DNA of 64,000 nt from Propionibacteriales bacterium. Lineage in GTDB: Bacteria; Actinomycetota; Actinomycetes; Propionibacteriales; Nocardioidaceae. The first letter of the stretch is position 1, and the number at the start of each line of letters is the position of its first letter. The position numbers were made by a program, and so were the translations under genes. Below are positions 30,720-40,866 of the stretch, piece after piece. The notes beneath the pieces are model-generated. The model ran no database searches. It saw only the letters and a program-made list of their open reading frames with translations, and had not been told where the DNA came from. The stretch spans positions 388,820 through 452,819 of the forward strand of contig JAPLCA010000030.1 of assembly GCA_026392465.1 (NCBI GenBank), in the 5' to 3' direction.

Positions 30720-31445
30720 CTACTGGCGCGTGGTGGGCTGCTCGGGCGCGCTGACGTCGTAGCCCCGCGCGCGGATGCGCAGCAGCGCCCGCAGGACCTT
30801 GAGCTTCTGCTCGGGCTTGGCAGCACTCCCCCACGTGACCGTGCGGTCGCGCGAGAGCCGCAGGGTCACCGCGTCGCGGCTGGGCGCCTCGACCGCGCGG
30901 ACGGCCTTCACCAGGTCGGGATCGTCCTTCTCGAGCCGGGCCACGACCGCGGCCGCGGCGACGACCGCCAGCTGGCGCTGCCGCGGGTCCGTGGCCGTGG
31001 TGCTGACCTCGACCAGGCCCCGGGGCGGCCGGCGCAGGGTCCGGTAGTCGATGCCGAAGCGGTCGAGGGCGCGCACGTCGCCGTCGACCCGGGTCCAGGC
31101 CACGGCCGTCCGCTCGGTGACCTCGACCCGGACGGTGCGCGGCCAGCTGCGCCGGACCTCGACCCGCTCCACCGCCGGCAGGCCCGCCACCCGCGCCTCG
31201 ACGGCCGCGGTGTCGAGCCTCGCCAGGGGCGTGCCGAGACGGACGTCCGCGACCGCACGCACCTGCTTGACCCCGAGGGTCCTCGTGCCCTCCACCTCGA
31301 CGTCGCGGACGCCGAGCACGTGGGAGAACCAGACGAGCCAGACGAGCACGCCGACGAGGACGACGGTGCCGACGCCCCCGGCCCAGCGGAGCAGCCGCTT
31401 CCGGCGGTCGCGTCGACGCCGCTCGTGGAAGCGCTGCTCGGTCAT
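30720..31445 (-). CDS. ftsQ: Cell division protein FtsQ (POTRA domain)
   Basis: VRDVEVEGTRTLGVKQVRAVADVRLGTPLARLDTAAVEARVAGLPAVERVEVRRSWPRTVRVEVTERTAVAW. Confidence 0.95.
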   Translation of the reverse strand: MTEQRFHERRRRDRRKRLLRWAGGVGTVVLVGVLVWLVWFSHVLGVRDVEVEGTRTLGVKQVRAVADVRLGTPLARLDTAAVEARVAGLPAVERVEVRRSWPRTVRVEVTERTAVAWTRVDGDVRALDRFGIDYRTLRRPPRGLVEVSTTATDPRQRQLAVVAAAAVVARLEKDDPDLVKAVRAVEAPSRDAVTLRLSRDRTVTWGSAAKPEQKLKVLRALLRIRARGYDVSAPEQPTTRQ

Positions 31446-32857
31446 GCCCCGCCCGTCCCGCGGGAGCGCAGCGCGTCGAGCAGCCGCGGACCGACCACGG
31501 TCACGTCGCCGGCCCCGAGCGTCAGGACGAGGTCGCCGGGCCGCACCTCCGGGAGGAGGACTTCGTGGAGGTCGGCCACCGGTCCGCCGACGGAGGCAGG
31601 CGGGCCGTCGACGGCCTCGACCACGAGGGCCGACGTGACGGCGGGGTCGGGGTCCTCGCGGGCGAGGTACAGGTCGGCCACCAGGACGAGGTCGGCGGCC
31701 GACAGCGCCCGGCCCATCTCCGCCCCGTACAGGCGGGTGCGGCTCACCAGATGCGGCTGGTAGGCCACGACGAGCCGCCCCTCCCCCGCGATCGACCGGG
31801 CCGCCGCGAGGTCGGCGCGGATCTCGGTCTGGTGGTGGGCGTAGGAGTCGTAGACGACCACGCCGTCGACCTCGCCGAGCCGCTCCATCCGTCGCCGGGC
31901 ACCGCCGTAGGCGGCCAGGCCCTCCACGAGCGACTCGGCCGGGTGCCCGAGGCGCAGGCCCACCGCCAGAGCGAGGAGCGCGTCCTGGGCGTAGTGGGCA
32001 CCGGGCACGGCCAGGCGGACCGGCAGGCCGGTGAGGCCGAGCCCGTCGACGACGAAGGTCGTCGCCCCCGCGACCACCTGAACGTCGCGGGCCCGCAGGT
32101 CGTGACCCTCCCCCAGTCCGGTGGTCACGACGTCGAGGCCGCGGGCGGACCCGGCAGCGGCCAGGGCGGCGGCACCCGGGTCGTCGGCCCCGAGCACGAG
32201 CACCTCGTCGACCGTGCCGACGAACTGCTCGAACGCGGCTGCGTAGGCCTCCTCGGTGCCCCAGGTGTCGAGGTGGTCGGCGTCGACGTTGGTCACCACC
32301 GCGAACGCGGGGTCGTAGTGCAGGAACGCACCGTCGCTCTCGTCGGCCTCCGCCACGAGGACGTCGCCGGTGCCCAACCGCGCGTTGGTGCCGAGGCTCG
32401 CGACCTCCGCGCCGATCGCGAACGACGGCTCGGCTCCGGCGGCCACGAGGGCGCAGGTCAGCATGGCGGTGGTGGTGGTCTTGCCGTGCGTGCCCGCGAC
32501 CGCGACCGTGCGGCGGTCGGTCATGACCGACCGCAGGCCGGCCGACCGCGGCCAGAGCCGGGCGCCCGACGCCGTCGCGGCCACGACCTCGGGGTTGTCC
32601 TCGCGCACCGCGGTGGACACGATCACGGTGTCGGCGCCGTCGACGTGATCCGCTGCGTGCCCGACGTGGACCGTGATGCCCTCCTCGCGCAAGGCCCGCA
32701 CCACGGCGCCGTCCGCGGCGTCACTGCCGCTGACGGTCACACCCTGCTGGACGAGCAGGCGCGCGATGGCGGACAGCCCCGCCCCGCCGATGCCGACGAG
32801 GTGGACCCGGCCGAGGTCCTGCGGGCCGGGCACGTGGTCGGGTACGGGGACCCTCAT
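31442..32857 (-). CDS. murC: UDP-N-acetylmuramate-L-alanine ligase
   Basis: VHLVGIGGAGLSAIARLLV; VAGTHGKTTTTAMLTCALVAAG; start near 32857. Confidence 0.96.
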   Translation of the reverse strand: MRVPVPDHVPGPQDLGRVHLVGIGGAGLSAIARLLVQQGVTVSGSDAADGAVVRALREEGITVHVGHAADHVDGADTVIVSTAVREDNPEVVAATASGARLWPRSAGLRSVMTDRRTVAVAGTHGKTTTTAMLTCALVAAGAEPSFAIGAEVASLGTNARLGTGDVLVAEADESDGAFLHYDPAFAVVTNVDADHLDTWGTEEAYAAAFEQFVGTVDEVLVLGADDPGAAALAAAGSARGLDVVTTGLGEGHDLRARDVQVVAGATTFVVDGLGLTGLPVRLAVPGAHYAQDALLALAVGLRLGHPAESLVEGLAAYGGARRRMERLGEVDGVVVYDSYAHHQTEIRADLAAARSIAGEGRLVVAYQPHLVSRTRLYGAEMGRALSAADLVLVADLYLAREDPDPAVTSALVVEAVDGPPASVGGPVADLHEVLLPEVRPGDLVLTLGAGDVTVVGPRLLDALRSRGTGGA

Positions 32858-33939
32858 CGGGCGAGCTCTCGACCCGCGGCGGCCAGGACCATGCGAGCGA
32901 GCCGGGCGTCGGCGTCGCGCGGCACCAGGTCGGTCGCCGCCGCCGACATGACGGCCAGGCGCTCGGCGTCCTGCACGAGCGGTACGACGACCTGGTCGAC
33001 CCAGGCGGGCGTCATGGCCTCGTCGTCGATGAGCAGCCCGCCGCACGCCTGCACGACGGGGTGCGCGTTGAGCGCCTGCTCGCCGTTGCCGATCGGCAGC
33101 GGGACGAACGCGGCGGGCAGGCCGACCGCTGCCACCTCGGTGACGGTGTTGGCCCCGGCGCGGCAGACGACGAGGTCGGCCGCGGCGTAGGCGAGGTCGA
33201 TGCGGTCGATGTACTGCTCCACGACGTACGGCGGGGCGTCGTCGGGGCGGTCGAGCACGACCTCCTCGGGGCGTCCGGCGGCGTGGAGCACCTGGACACC
33301 GGCCTCGGCGAGGTCACGTGCCGCACCGCTGACCGCCTGGTTGATGCGGCGGGCCCCCTGCGAGCCGCCCGTGACGAGCAGCGTGGGCCGGTCGGGGTCG
33401 AGCCCGAAGTGCGCGCGGCCCTCGGCGCGCGCGGCGGCCCGGTCGAGCCCGGAGATCTGGCGCCGGATCGGCAGGCCGACGTACTGGCCGTGCCGCAGCG
33501 GCGTGTCGGGGAAGCTGGTGGCGACGTGCTCGGTGAAGCGCGCACCCAGTCGGTTGGCGATGCCCGGCTTGGCGTTGCCCTCGTGCACGACCAGCGGCAC
33601 GCCACGACGTCGGGCCACGAGGTAGGCCGGGACCGAGACGTAGCCGCCGAAGCCGACCACCACGTCGGGCTGGACGCGCTCGAAGACGTCGTGGGTGGCC
33701 CGCACCGCCGCGCGGAGGCGTCCCGGCACGCGCAGCAGCGCGACGCCGGGGCGTCGGGGCAGCGGGACCGGCGGCACCAGCTCGAGCGGGAACCCCGCCT
33801 CCGGGATGAGGGTGGTCTCCAGGCCCCGTGGGGTGCCCAGACAGGTCACGTCGACCCCCTCGTCGCGCAGCACGGCGGCCGTCGCGAGGAGCGGGGAGGT
33901 GTGGCCGGCGGTGCCACCGCCGGCGAGGAGTGCACGCAC
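32854..33939 (-). CDS. murG: UDP-GlcNAc transferase MurG
   Basis: VRALLAGGGTAGHTSPLLATAAVL; TGGSQGARRINQAV; GTG start at 33939. Confidence 0.96.
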   Translation of the reverse strand: MRALLAGGGTAGHTSPLLATAAVLRDEGVDVTCLGTPRGLETTLIPEAGFPLELVPPVPLPRRPGVALLRVPGRLRAAVRATHDVFERVQPDVVVGFGGYVSVPAYLVARRRGVPLVVHEGNAKPGIANRLGARFTEHVATSFPDTPLRHGQYVGLPIRRQISGLDRAAARAEGRAHFGLDPDRPTLLVTGGSQGARRINQAVSGAARDLAEAGVQVLHAAGRPEEVVLDRPDDAPPYVVEQYIDRIDLAYAAADLVVCRAGANTVTEVAAVGLPAAFVPLPIGNGEQALNAHPVVQACGGLLIDDEAMTPAWVDQVVVPLVQDAERLAVMSAAATDLVPRDADARLARMVLAAAGRELAR

Positions 33940-33941
33940 GG

Positions 33942-35168
33942 TCAACGCCTCCGGGCGGCGCTGCTGCGCGCGCGGCGCGCCTTGCCGGCGGCCAGCGCGC
34001 GGGCGGCGCCTGGTTCGGTGGTGGCGCAGCGCAGGAGCACGCCGCAGCCCACCAGGGTCACGAGGACGCTCGAGCCGCCGTAGGACAGCAGCGGGAGCGG
34101 GATGCCGATGACGGGCAGCAGCCCGAGCACCATGGCGATGTTGATGGCCGCCTGCGCGGTGATCCACACCGTGACGCCGGCCGCGGCGTAGCGCGCGAAC
34201 GGGTCGCGGCTGCGCGTGGCGATGCGGACGCCCGCGACGGCCAGCAGCACGAAGAGGACCAGCACGACGAGGCTGCCGAGCAGCCCGAGCTCCTCGCCGA
34301 CGACGGCGAGGATGAAGTCGGTGTGCGCCTCGGGGAGCGAGCCCCACTTCTGCCGGCTGCCACCCAGCCCGACACCGCCGAAGCCGCCGCGCGCGAAGCC
34401 CATCATCGCGTGGACGGCCTGGTAGCCGTCCTTGTCGGGGTCGGCCAGCGGGTTCAGGAAGCTCAGCATGCGCGCCACGCGGTGCGGCGCGGTGGCCACG
34501 AAGAACACGAGCAGCACGCCCACGAACGCGACGATCGCGCCCAGGAAGCGTCCCGGCAGGCCGACGACCCAGAGCATGCCGACGATCACGGCGAACAGCA
34601 CGAGGGCGGTGCCGAGGTCGTTCTGGGCGACGACCAGAGCGGCGCAGAAGCCGGCGACGAGCGTCATCGGCAGCAGCACGAGTCGCGGGTTGTCGAGGTG
34701 CTTCTGGCGGCGCGCGTAGTGGTCGGCGATCCAGAGCACGAGGGTCAGCTTGAGGAACTCCGACGGCTGCAGGCGGAACCCGGCTGCGACGGGGATCCAG
34801 TTGGTGTTGCCGTTGACCTCGACGCCGACCCCGGGGATGAAGGTGGCGAGCGTGAGGGCGATCGAGACCAGGAACCCCGGCAGGATCAGGCGACGCAGCA
34901 GCGTCATGGGCATGCGCGTGACCGCGTAGGCACCGGCCAGACCGGCGGCCGCGAGCACGAGCTGGCGCTGCACGATCGCGAAGGAGCTGCCGTAGACCTG
35001 CAGCGAGAGCACCGAGCTGGCACTGAGCACCATGATCAGGCCGAGGCCGAGGAGCAGCGCCGTGGTGCCGAGGACGAGCTGGTAGGACGCGAGCGGGCGG
35101 TCGAGCAGGCGCTGCGCGCCGGCGACCGCGCTGCCGGACGAGCGCGGCGACTTGTCGGTGGTGCTCAT
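33942..35168 (-). CDS. ftsW: Peptidoglycan polymerase FtsW (SEDS)
   Basis: GLQPSEFLKL-like RLQPSEFLKLTLVLWIADHYAR; GLGGSRQKWGSLPEAHTDFILAVVGEELGLLGSLVVL; start 35168. Confidence 0.96.
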   Translation of the reverse strand: MSTTDKSPRSSGSAVAGAQRLLDRPLASYQLVLGTTALLLGLGLIMVLSASSVLSLQVYGSSFAIVQRQLVLAAAGLAGAYAVTRMPMTLLRRLILPGFLVSIALTLATFIPGVGVEVNGNTNWIPVAAGFRLQPSEFLKLTLVLWIADHYARRQKHLDNPRLVLLPMTLVAGFCAALVVAQNDLGTALVLFAVIVGMLWVVGLPGRFLGAIVAFVGVLLVFFVATAPHRVARMLSFLNPLADPDKDGYQAVHAMMGFARGGFGGVGLGGSRQKWGSLPEAHTDFILAVVGEELGLLGSLVVLVLFVLLAVAGVRIATRSRDPFARYAAAGVTVWITAQAAINIAMVLGLLPVIGIPLPLLSYGGSSVLVTLVGCGVLLRCATTEPGAARALAAGKARRARSSAARRR

Positions 35169-35175
35169 CGCAGGC

Positions 35176-36642
35176 TCACGCGGTGGGCAGCCGGCGCACC
35201 GACGCGGCGAAGGCGTCGCCCCGCGCGGCGTAGTCGCGGAACTGGTCCATGGACGCGCACCCGGGCGCCAGCAGCACCGTGTCACCCGTGCGCGCGAGGG
35301 CGGCCGCTGCCGCGACGACGTCGTCCATGAGGCCATCCTCCCCGCCGACGACCTCCGTCACGGGCACATCCGGCGCGTGTCGGGCGAGCGCCTCCGCGAC
35401 CACGGCGCGGTCGGTGCCGATGAGCACCACGCCGCGCAGCCGCTCGCGGGCGGCCTCGACGAGCTCGTCGAAGCGGGCGCCCTTGGCGAGTCCTCCCGCG
35501 ATCCACACGGCCGACTCGACGCCGCGCAGCGAGGCGAGCGCCGCGTGGGGGTTCGTGGCCTTGGAGTCGTCGACGTAGCGGACGCCGTCGACCTCGGCGA
35601 CGAGGTCGGCGCGGTGCGGTCCCCGGCGGAAGCCGCGCAGGCCGTCGCGCACCGCCTTCGGCTCGACCCCGTGCGCGCGGGCGAGCGCCGCGGCGGCGAG
35701 CGCGTTGGCGACAGTGTGCGGCGCGTCGTCGGGCAGGTCGGCGACCGAGCCGAGCTCGGCGGCGCTGGTCTGGCGGTCCGGCGCGAAGGCGCGGTCGGCG
35801 AGCAGGCCGTCGACGACGCCGAGCATGCCGGGTGCCGGCACCCCGAGGGTGAACCCGATCGCCCGCGCACCCTCCTGCACGTCGGCGTCGCGCACGAGCT
35901 GCTCGGTGCGGGGGTCCTCCACGTTGTAGACGCACGCCCGCTCGACGTGCTCGTACACGCGACCCTTGGCGTGGGCGTAGGCGTCGAGCGTGCCGTGCCA
36001 GTCGAGGTGGTCGTCGGCGATGTTGAGCACGGCCGACGCCTCGGCGGCGAGCGAGGAGCTCCAGTGCAGCTGAAAGCTGGAGAGCTCGACGGCGAGGACG
36101 TCGAGCGGCTCGGGGTCCATCACCGCCTCGACGACGGGTCGTCCGACGTTGCCGACCGCGGCGCTGCGCAGGCCGGCGGCACGCAGGATCGCGTCGAGCA
36201 TCTGCACGGTGGTCGTCTTGCCGTTGGTACCGGTCACGCACAGCCACGGCGGCGCGTCGGGGCCGCGCAGGCGCCACGCGAGCTCGACCTCGCCCCACAC
36301 GGGGACGCCCCGCTCGGCGGCGGCGCGCAGCGCGGGCGACTCCGGACGCCAGCCCGGCGAGGTGACGACGAGGTCGACGTCCTCGGGCAGCGTGGCCGTG
36401 GCGCCCGGCTCGAGACGCAGCGTGACGCCGAGCGTCTCGAGCAGCGTGGCCTGCTCGGCGCGGGCCGACCCGTCGTCCGGGACGCGCTCGTCGACGACCG
36501 TCACGCTCGCCCCGAGGTGCTGCAGGGTGTCGGCCGCGGCGAAGCCGCTGACGCCGAAGCCGGTGACGACGGCGCGCACACCCGTCCAGTCGTCGCCGAC
36601 GCCGAGGGGCTCGACGTCGCGACGCGGCTGCTCCGTGCTCAT
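35176..36642 (-). CDS. murD: UDP-N-acetylmuramoylalanine-D-glutamate ligase
   Basis: [49 protein letters not shown]; start 36642. Confidence 0.96.
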   Translation of the reverse strand: MSTEQPRRDVEPLGVGDDWTGVRAVVTGFGVSGFAAADTLQHLGASVTVVDERVPDDGSARAEQATLLETLGVTLRLEPGATATLPEDVDLVVTSPGWRPESPALRAAAERGVPVWGEVELAWRLRGPDAPPWLCVTGTNGKTTTVQMLDAILRAAGLRSAAVGNVGRPVVEAVMDPEPLDVLAVELSSFQLHWSSSLAAEASAVLNIADDHLDWHGTLDAYAHAKGRVYEHVERACVYNVEDPRTEQLVRDADVQEGARAIGFTLGVPAPGMLGVVDGLLADRAFAPDRQTSAAELGSVADLPDDAPHTVANALAAAALARAHGVEPKAVRDGLRGFRRGPHRADLVAEVDGVRYVDDSKATNPHAALASLRGVESAVWIAGGLAKGARFDELVEAARERLRGVVLIGTDRAVVAEALARHAPDVPVTEVVGGEDGLMDDVVAAAAALARTGDTVLLAPGCASMDQFRDYAARGDAFAASVRRLPTA

Positions 36643-37703
36643 CGGAAGGCGAGCCATTCCCAGTAGAAGACGCCCAGACCGGCGGCCACGCACAGCCCGC
36701 TGATGATCCAGAACCGGACGACGATGGTGATCTCGGCCCAGCCGAGCAGCTCGAAGTGGTGCTGCAGGGGGGCCATGCGGAAGATCCGCTTGCCGCCGGT
36801 GGCCTTGAAGTACGCGACCTGCAGGATGACCGAGAACGTGATGGCGACGAACAGGCCGCCGATGATGACGAGCAGGAGCTCGGTCCGGGTCATCAGCGCG
36901 AACCCGGCCATCGCACCACCGAGGGAGAGCGACCCGGTGTCGCCCATGAAGATCTTCGCCGGCGAGGCGTTCCACCACAGGAAGCCGAAGCAGGCCCCGG
37001 TGATGGCCGCGGCCACCACCGCGAGGTCGAGCGGGTCCCTTACCTCGTAGCAGCGGCTGACCTGCTCGGTGGCGCAGCTCTGGTTGTACTGCCAGACGTT
37101 GATGACGACGAACGCGCCGAAGACCATGACGGACGCACCGGTGGCCAGGCCGTCGAGGCCGTCGGCGAGGTTCACGCCGTTGCTGGCGCCGGCGATCATG
37201 AGCAGGACCCAGACGACCAGCAGCACGGTGGGCAGCTGCGTGCCCGGGATGTCGCGCACGAAGGAGATCGCGTGCGAGATCGGGGTGCGTCCGTTCTCGT
37301 CCTCCCAGCCGATCGCGAGCACCGCGAACACGAGCCCGACGAGCACCTGGCCGATCATCTTGGCCTTGCTGCGCAGGCCGAGGCTGCGCTGCTTGGAGAT
37401 CTTGATGTAGTCGTCGAGGAACCCGATGAGGCCCAACCCGGCGAACAGGAACAGCAGGAGCAGGGCCGAGGCGCTGGGCGGGTAGCCGGTGACCAGCTTG
37501 GCGATCGCGTAGGCGAGCAGCGACGCCAGGATGATGACCGTGCCGCCCATGGTGGGCGTGCCGCGCTTGACGTGGTGCGACGTGGGGCCGTCGTCACGGA
37601 TCAGCTGCCCGTAGCCCTTCTTGACCAGCACGTTGATGGCCACGCGCGTGCCCAACAGGGTGCCCACGAGGGCGACGGCTGAGGCGATCAGGACGGCGAG
37701 CAT
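36639..37703 (-). CDS. mraY: Phospho-N-acetylmuramoyl-pentapeptide-transferase
   Basis: [43 protein letters not shown]; start 37703. Confidence 0.97.
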   Translation of the reverse strand: MLAVLIASAVALVGTLLGTRVAINVLVKKGYGQLIRDDGPTSHHVKRGTPTMGGTVIILASLLAYAIAKLVTGYPPSASALLLLFLFAGLGLIGFLDDYIKISKQRSLGLRSKAKMIGQVLVGLVFAVLAIGWEDENGRTPISHAISFVRDIPGTQLPTVLLVVWVLLMIAGASNGVNLADGLDGLATGASVMVFGAFVVINVWQYNQSCATEQVSRCYEVRDPLDLAVVAAAITGACFGFLWWNASPAKIFMGDTGSLSLGGAMAGFALMTRTELLLVIIGGLFVAITFSVILQVAYFKATGGKRIFRMAPLQHHFELLGWAEITIVVRFWIISGLCVAAGLGVFYWEWLAFR

Positions 37704-37800
37704 GCGGGCGGTGGTCCTCTCGGGGGGTTCGGGCGGGGCGCGAGGCCGGGGGCGGCGCGGGGCTGGTCCGGGTGGGGGTGGTCCGGGTCGAGTATGCCGG

Positions 37801-39156
37801 TCAGGGCTCGAGCAGGCGCGTCGTGACCCGCTCGAGGCGGGCACCCCTCGATGCTTTCACGAGGACCGCGTCGCCCGGGGCGAGCCACGCCCGGAGGGTG
37901 TCGAGGGCCACGTCGACGTCGGGCACGGCCCGGCCGACGTCGCCGGCGCCCTCGGCGATGCCGCGCGCGCCGTCGCCGACCGCGACGACGAGGGACGTGC
38001 CGAGATCGGCCGCGGCACGCCCGACCTCGACGTGCCGGGCGTGGGCGTCCTCGCCGAGCTCCAGCATCTCGCCGAGCACGGCGACGCGGCGACGCGCACC
38101 GAGACCCGCGAGCGCCTCCAGCGCGGCGCGGACCGACTCCGGGTTGGCGTTGTAGGAGTCGTCGAGCACCACGACGCCGTCGGCGCGCTCGTGGCGCTCC
38201 AGACGCTGCGCCGTGGCCGGCGCGTAGTCGTCGAGCAAGGTTCCGGCGACGGGCAGCCCCAGCCCGGCGAGCAGCGCGAACGCCGCGGCGGCGTTGGACG
38301 CCTGGTGCGCACCGAGGAGCGGCACGTGCGTCGTCCAGCGCTCCGACCCGTGCTCGAGCACGACGTCGGGCTCGCCGTGCGCGTCGAGCGTCACGTCGAC
38401 CACGCGCACGTCGGCGGGACCCCGGGCGGCCGCTCCGAACCGCAGGACGTCGCACCCTGCGGGGACGCGCGGCTCCATCGCGTCGACGCGCACGTCGTCG
38501 GCGTTGAGCACGGCGGTGCCACCGGGGCGCAGGCCCTCGACGATCTCGCCCTTGCCGATCGCGATGTTGTCGACCGACCCGAACTCGCCGACGTGGGCGC
38601 TGCCGACGTTGAGGACGGTGGAGACGTGCGGCGGCGCGACACGGCAGAGGCGGGCGACGTGCCCGATCCCCCGCGCCCCCATCTCCACCACGAGGTAGCG
38701 GGTGGCGAGGTCGGCGCGCAGGACGGTCAGCGGGACGCCCAGCTCGTTGTTGTAGTTGCCGGCCGTGGCCACGGTCGGTCCGATGCGACCGAGCAGGTGG
38801 GCGAGGAGGTCCTTGACGCTGGTCTTGCCCTGCGACCCGGTGAGGGCGACGACCTGGACGTCGAGCCGGTCGAGGACGTGCCGGGCGAGCCGGCCGAGCG
38901 CCTCGGTGACGTCGTCGACGACGACGGTCGGCGCCTCGACGGGGCGCGAGGCGAGCACCGCGACCGCGCCGCCCTGCAGGGCGGCGCCGACGAAGTCGTG
39001 CCCGTCGACCCGCTCCCCCGCCAGGGCGACGAAGAGTCCGCCGGGCGTGACGGCACGCGAGTCGAGGGTGGCGGGCGCGGTGACGACGACGTCGCCGTCA
39101 CCGTGGACGACGCCGCCGACGGCCTGGGCGACCGCGGCGAGGCTGAGCGGGATCAT
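37801..39156 (-). CDS. murF: UDP-MurNAc-tripeptide-D-Ala-D-Ala ligase
   Basis: [44 protein letters not shown]; start 39156. Confidence 0.96.
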   Translation of the reverse strand: MIPLSLAAVAQAVGGVVHGDGDVVVTAPATLDSRAVTPGGLFVALAGERVDGHDFVGAALQGGAVAVLASRPVEAPTVVVDDVTEALGRLARHVLDRLDVQVVALTGSQGKTSVKDLLAHLLGRIGPTVATAGNYNNELGVPLTVLRADLATRYLVVEMGARGIGHVARLCRVAPPHVSTVLNVGSAHVGEFGSVDNIAIGKGEIVEGLRPGGTAVLNADDVRVDAMEPRVPAGCDVLRFGAAARGPADVRVVDVTLDAHGEPDVVLEHGSERWTTHVPLLGAHQASNAAAAFALLAGLGLPVAGTLLDDYAPATAQRLERHERADGVVVLDDSYNANPESVRAALEALAGLGARRRVAVLGEMLELGEDAHARHVEVGRAAADLGTSLVVAVGDGARGIAEGAGDVGRAVPDVDVALDTLRAWLAPGDAVLVKASRGARLERVTTRLLEP

Positions 39157-40667
39157 GCGTGCTCCTCGATGAGGCGGCGCAGCACCTCGCGGTCGTCGAA
39201 GGGGTGCACGACGTCGCCGACCTCCTGGCCCTGCTCGTGGCCCTTGCCGGCCACGACGACCGTGTCCCCCCGACGGGCGAGGGCGACGGCGTGGGCGACG
39301 GCGTCGCGTCGGCCTGGAACCTCGACGACCTCGGCGGCGCCGCCCTCCGCGCCCGCGAGGACGGCCCGCCGGATGGCTGCGGGGTCCTCCGTGCGCGGGT
39401 TGTCGTCGGTGACGACGACGACGTCGGCGTACCGGGCGGCCACCTCGCCCATCAGGGGACGCTTGCCGTGGTCGCGGTCGCCGCCGGCGCCGATGACGAC
39501 GACGAGCCGGCCGGGGGTGACCGGGCGCAGCGCGGTGAGGACGGCCTCGACGGCGTCGGGCTTGTGGGCGTAGTCGACGACGGCGGTCCACTCCTGCCCG
39601 GCCTCGACGCGCTCCATCCGCCCGGGGACGCCGGGGCTGGTCGCGATGCCGGCGGCGAGGTCGGCGGGGTCGTGCCCGACCGTCGCGAGGGAGGCGATGA
39701 CGGCGAGCGCGTTGGCGACGTTGAACACGCCGGGCAGCGGCACGTGCAGGTCGAGCTCGAGCCCGTCGGGGCCGAGGACCTCCAGGTCGGTGCCGAGCCG
39801 GTGGGGCCGGACGTTGGCGGCCCGCCAGTCGGCGACGCGGCCGGCGGTGGAGAACGTGGTGACGGGGAGCGGGGTGAGGTCGACGAGGCGCCGGCCGTGC
39901 TCGTCGTCGACGTTGACGACGGCCCGCTGGGCGTGCTCGGGGGTGAAGAGGCTGGCCTTCGCCGCGAAGTAGTCCTCGAGGTCGCGGTGGAAGTCGAGGT
40001 GGTCGCGCCCGAGGTTGAGGAACGCGGCGACGTCGAAGGCGAAGCCGTCGACGCGGCCCTGCACCAGGGCGTGGCTCGAGACCTCCATGGCGCAGAGCCC
40101 GACCTGCTCCTCGCGCATGACCGCGAACAGCGCCTGGAGGTCGGGCGCCTCGGGGGTGGTGAGCGCGGAGGCGGCGGGGACGCCCTTGACGCGGGTGCCG
40201 ATGGTGCCGACGACGGCGCTGCGGGTGCTGCCGACGGCGGACTCGGCGAGGTAGGTGGTGGTGGTCTTGCCCTGGGTGCCGGTGATGCCGAAGGTGGTGA
40301 ACGCCCGCGTGGGGTGGTCGTGGAACCAGGCGCTGAGCTCGGCGAGCCGCGCGCGGGGGCGGTCGACGACGACGGTGGGCAGACCTGCGGTGCGGGTGGC
40401 ACCGTCGGCGTCGGTGAGCACGGCGACCGCGCCGGCGGACGCGGCCGCGGCGGCGAAGTCGGCGCCGTGGACCCGGCTGCCGGGCAGGGCGGCGTAGAGG
40501 TCACCCGGCTGCAGGGTGCGGGTGCTGAGGCTGATGCCGGTGACGACGGGGTCCTCCCCCGTCGCCGGCGGGACGTCGAGGTGTCGCGCGACATCGCCGA
40601 GCGTGCGCCGCGCCACCTCGCGTGGCCGGGTCCGCATGGTCGTCGGGAGGTCCTCGCTGTCGGTCAC
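39153..40667 (-). CDS. murE: UDP-MurNAc-L-Ala-D-Glu-2,6-diaminopimelate ligase
   Basis: GITGTQGKTTTTYLAESAV; VTDDNPRTEDPAAIRRAVLAG; GTG at 40667 with TACGTT 6 nt upstream (MRTRP at 40637 is an alternative). Confidence 0.95.
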   Translation of the reverse strand: MTDSEDLPTTMRTRPREVARRTLGDVARHLDVPPATGEDPVVTGISLSTRTLQPGDLYAALPGSRVHGADFAAAAASAGAVAVLTDADGATRTAGLPTVVVDRPRARLAELSAWFHDHPTRAFTTFGITGTQGKTTTTYLAESAVGSTRSAVVGTIGTRVKGVPAASALTTPEAPDLQALFAVMREEQVGLCAMEVSSHALVQGRVDGFAFDVAAFLNLGRDHLDFHRDLEDYFAAKASLFTPEHAQRAVVNVDDEHGRRLVDLTPLPVTTFSTAGRVADWRAANVRPHRLGTDLEVLGPDGLELDLHVPLPGVFNVANALAVIASLATVGHDPADLAAGIATSPGVPGRMERVEAGQEWTAVVDYAHKPDAVEAVLTALRPVTPGRLVVVIGAGGDRDHGKRPLMGEVAARYADVVVVTDDNPRTEDPAAIRRAVLAGAEGGAAEVVEVPGRRDAVAHAVALARRGDTVVVAGKGHEQGQEVGDVVHPFDDREVLRRLIEEHA

Positions 40668-40866
40668 CGGTCCAACGTAGCGACTCCGCGCCATCCCCTC
40701 ACCCCACCCCGGAACCCGTTCCACAGACACCCTGTGCAAACCGTGCCGACCATGGACCCACCTCAACGGCGAACGAGCGCCAGCGAGCGAGCCGAGCCGG
40801 GCAGCGGCGAGGGAGCGCCAGCGACCAAGCCGCTCAGGAGCGCGAGGAACGAGCGCGATCCGGCTA

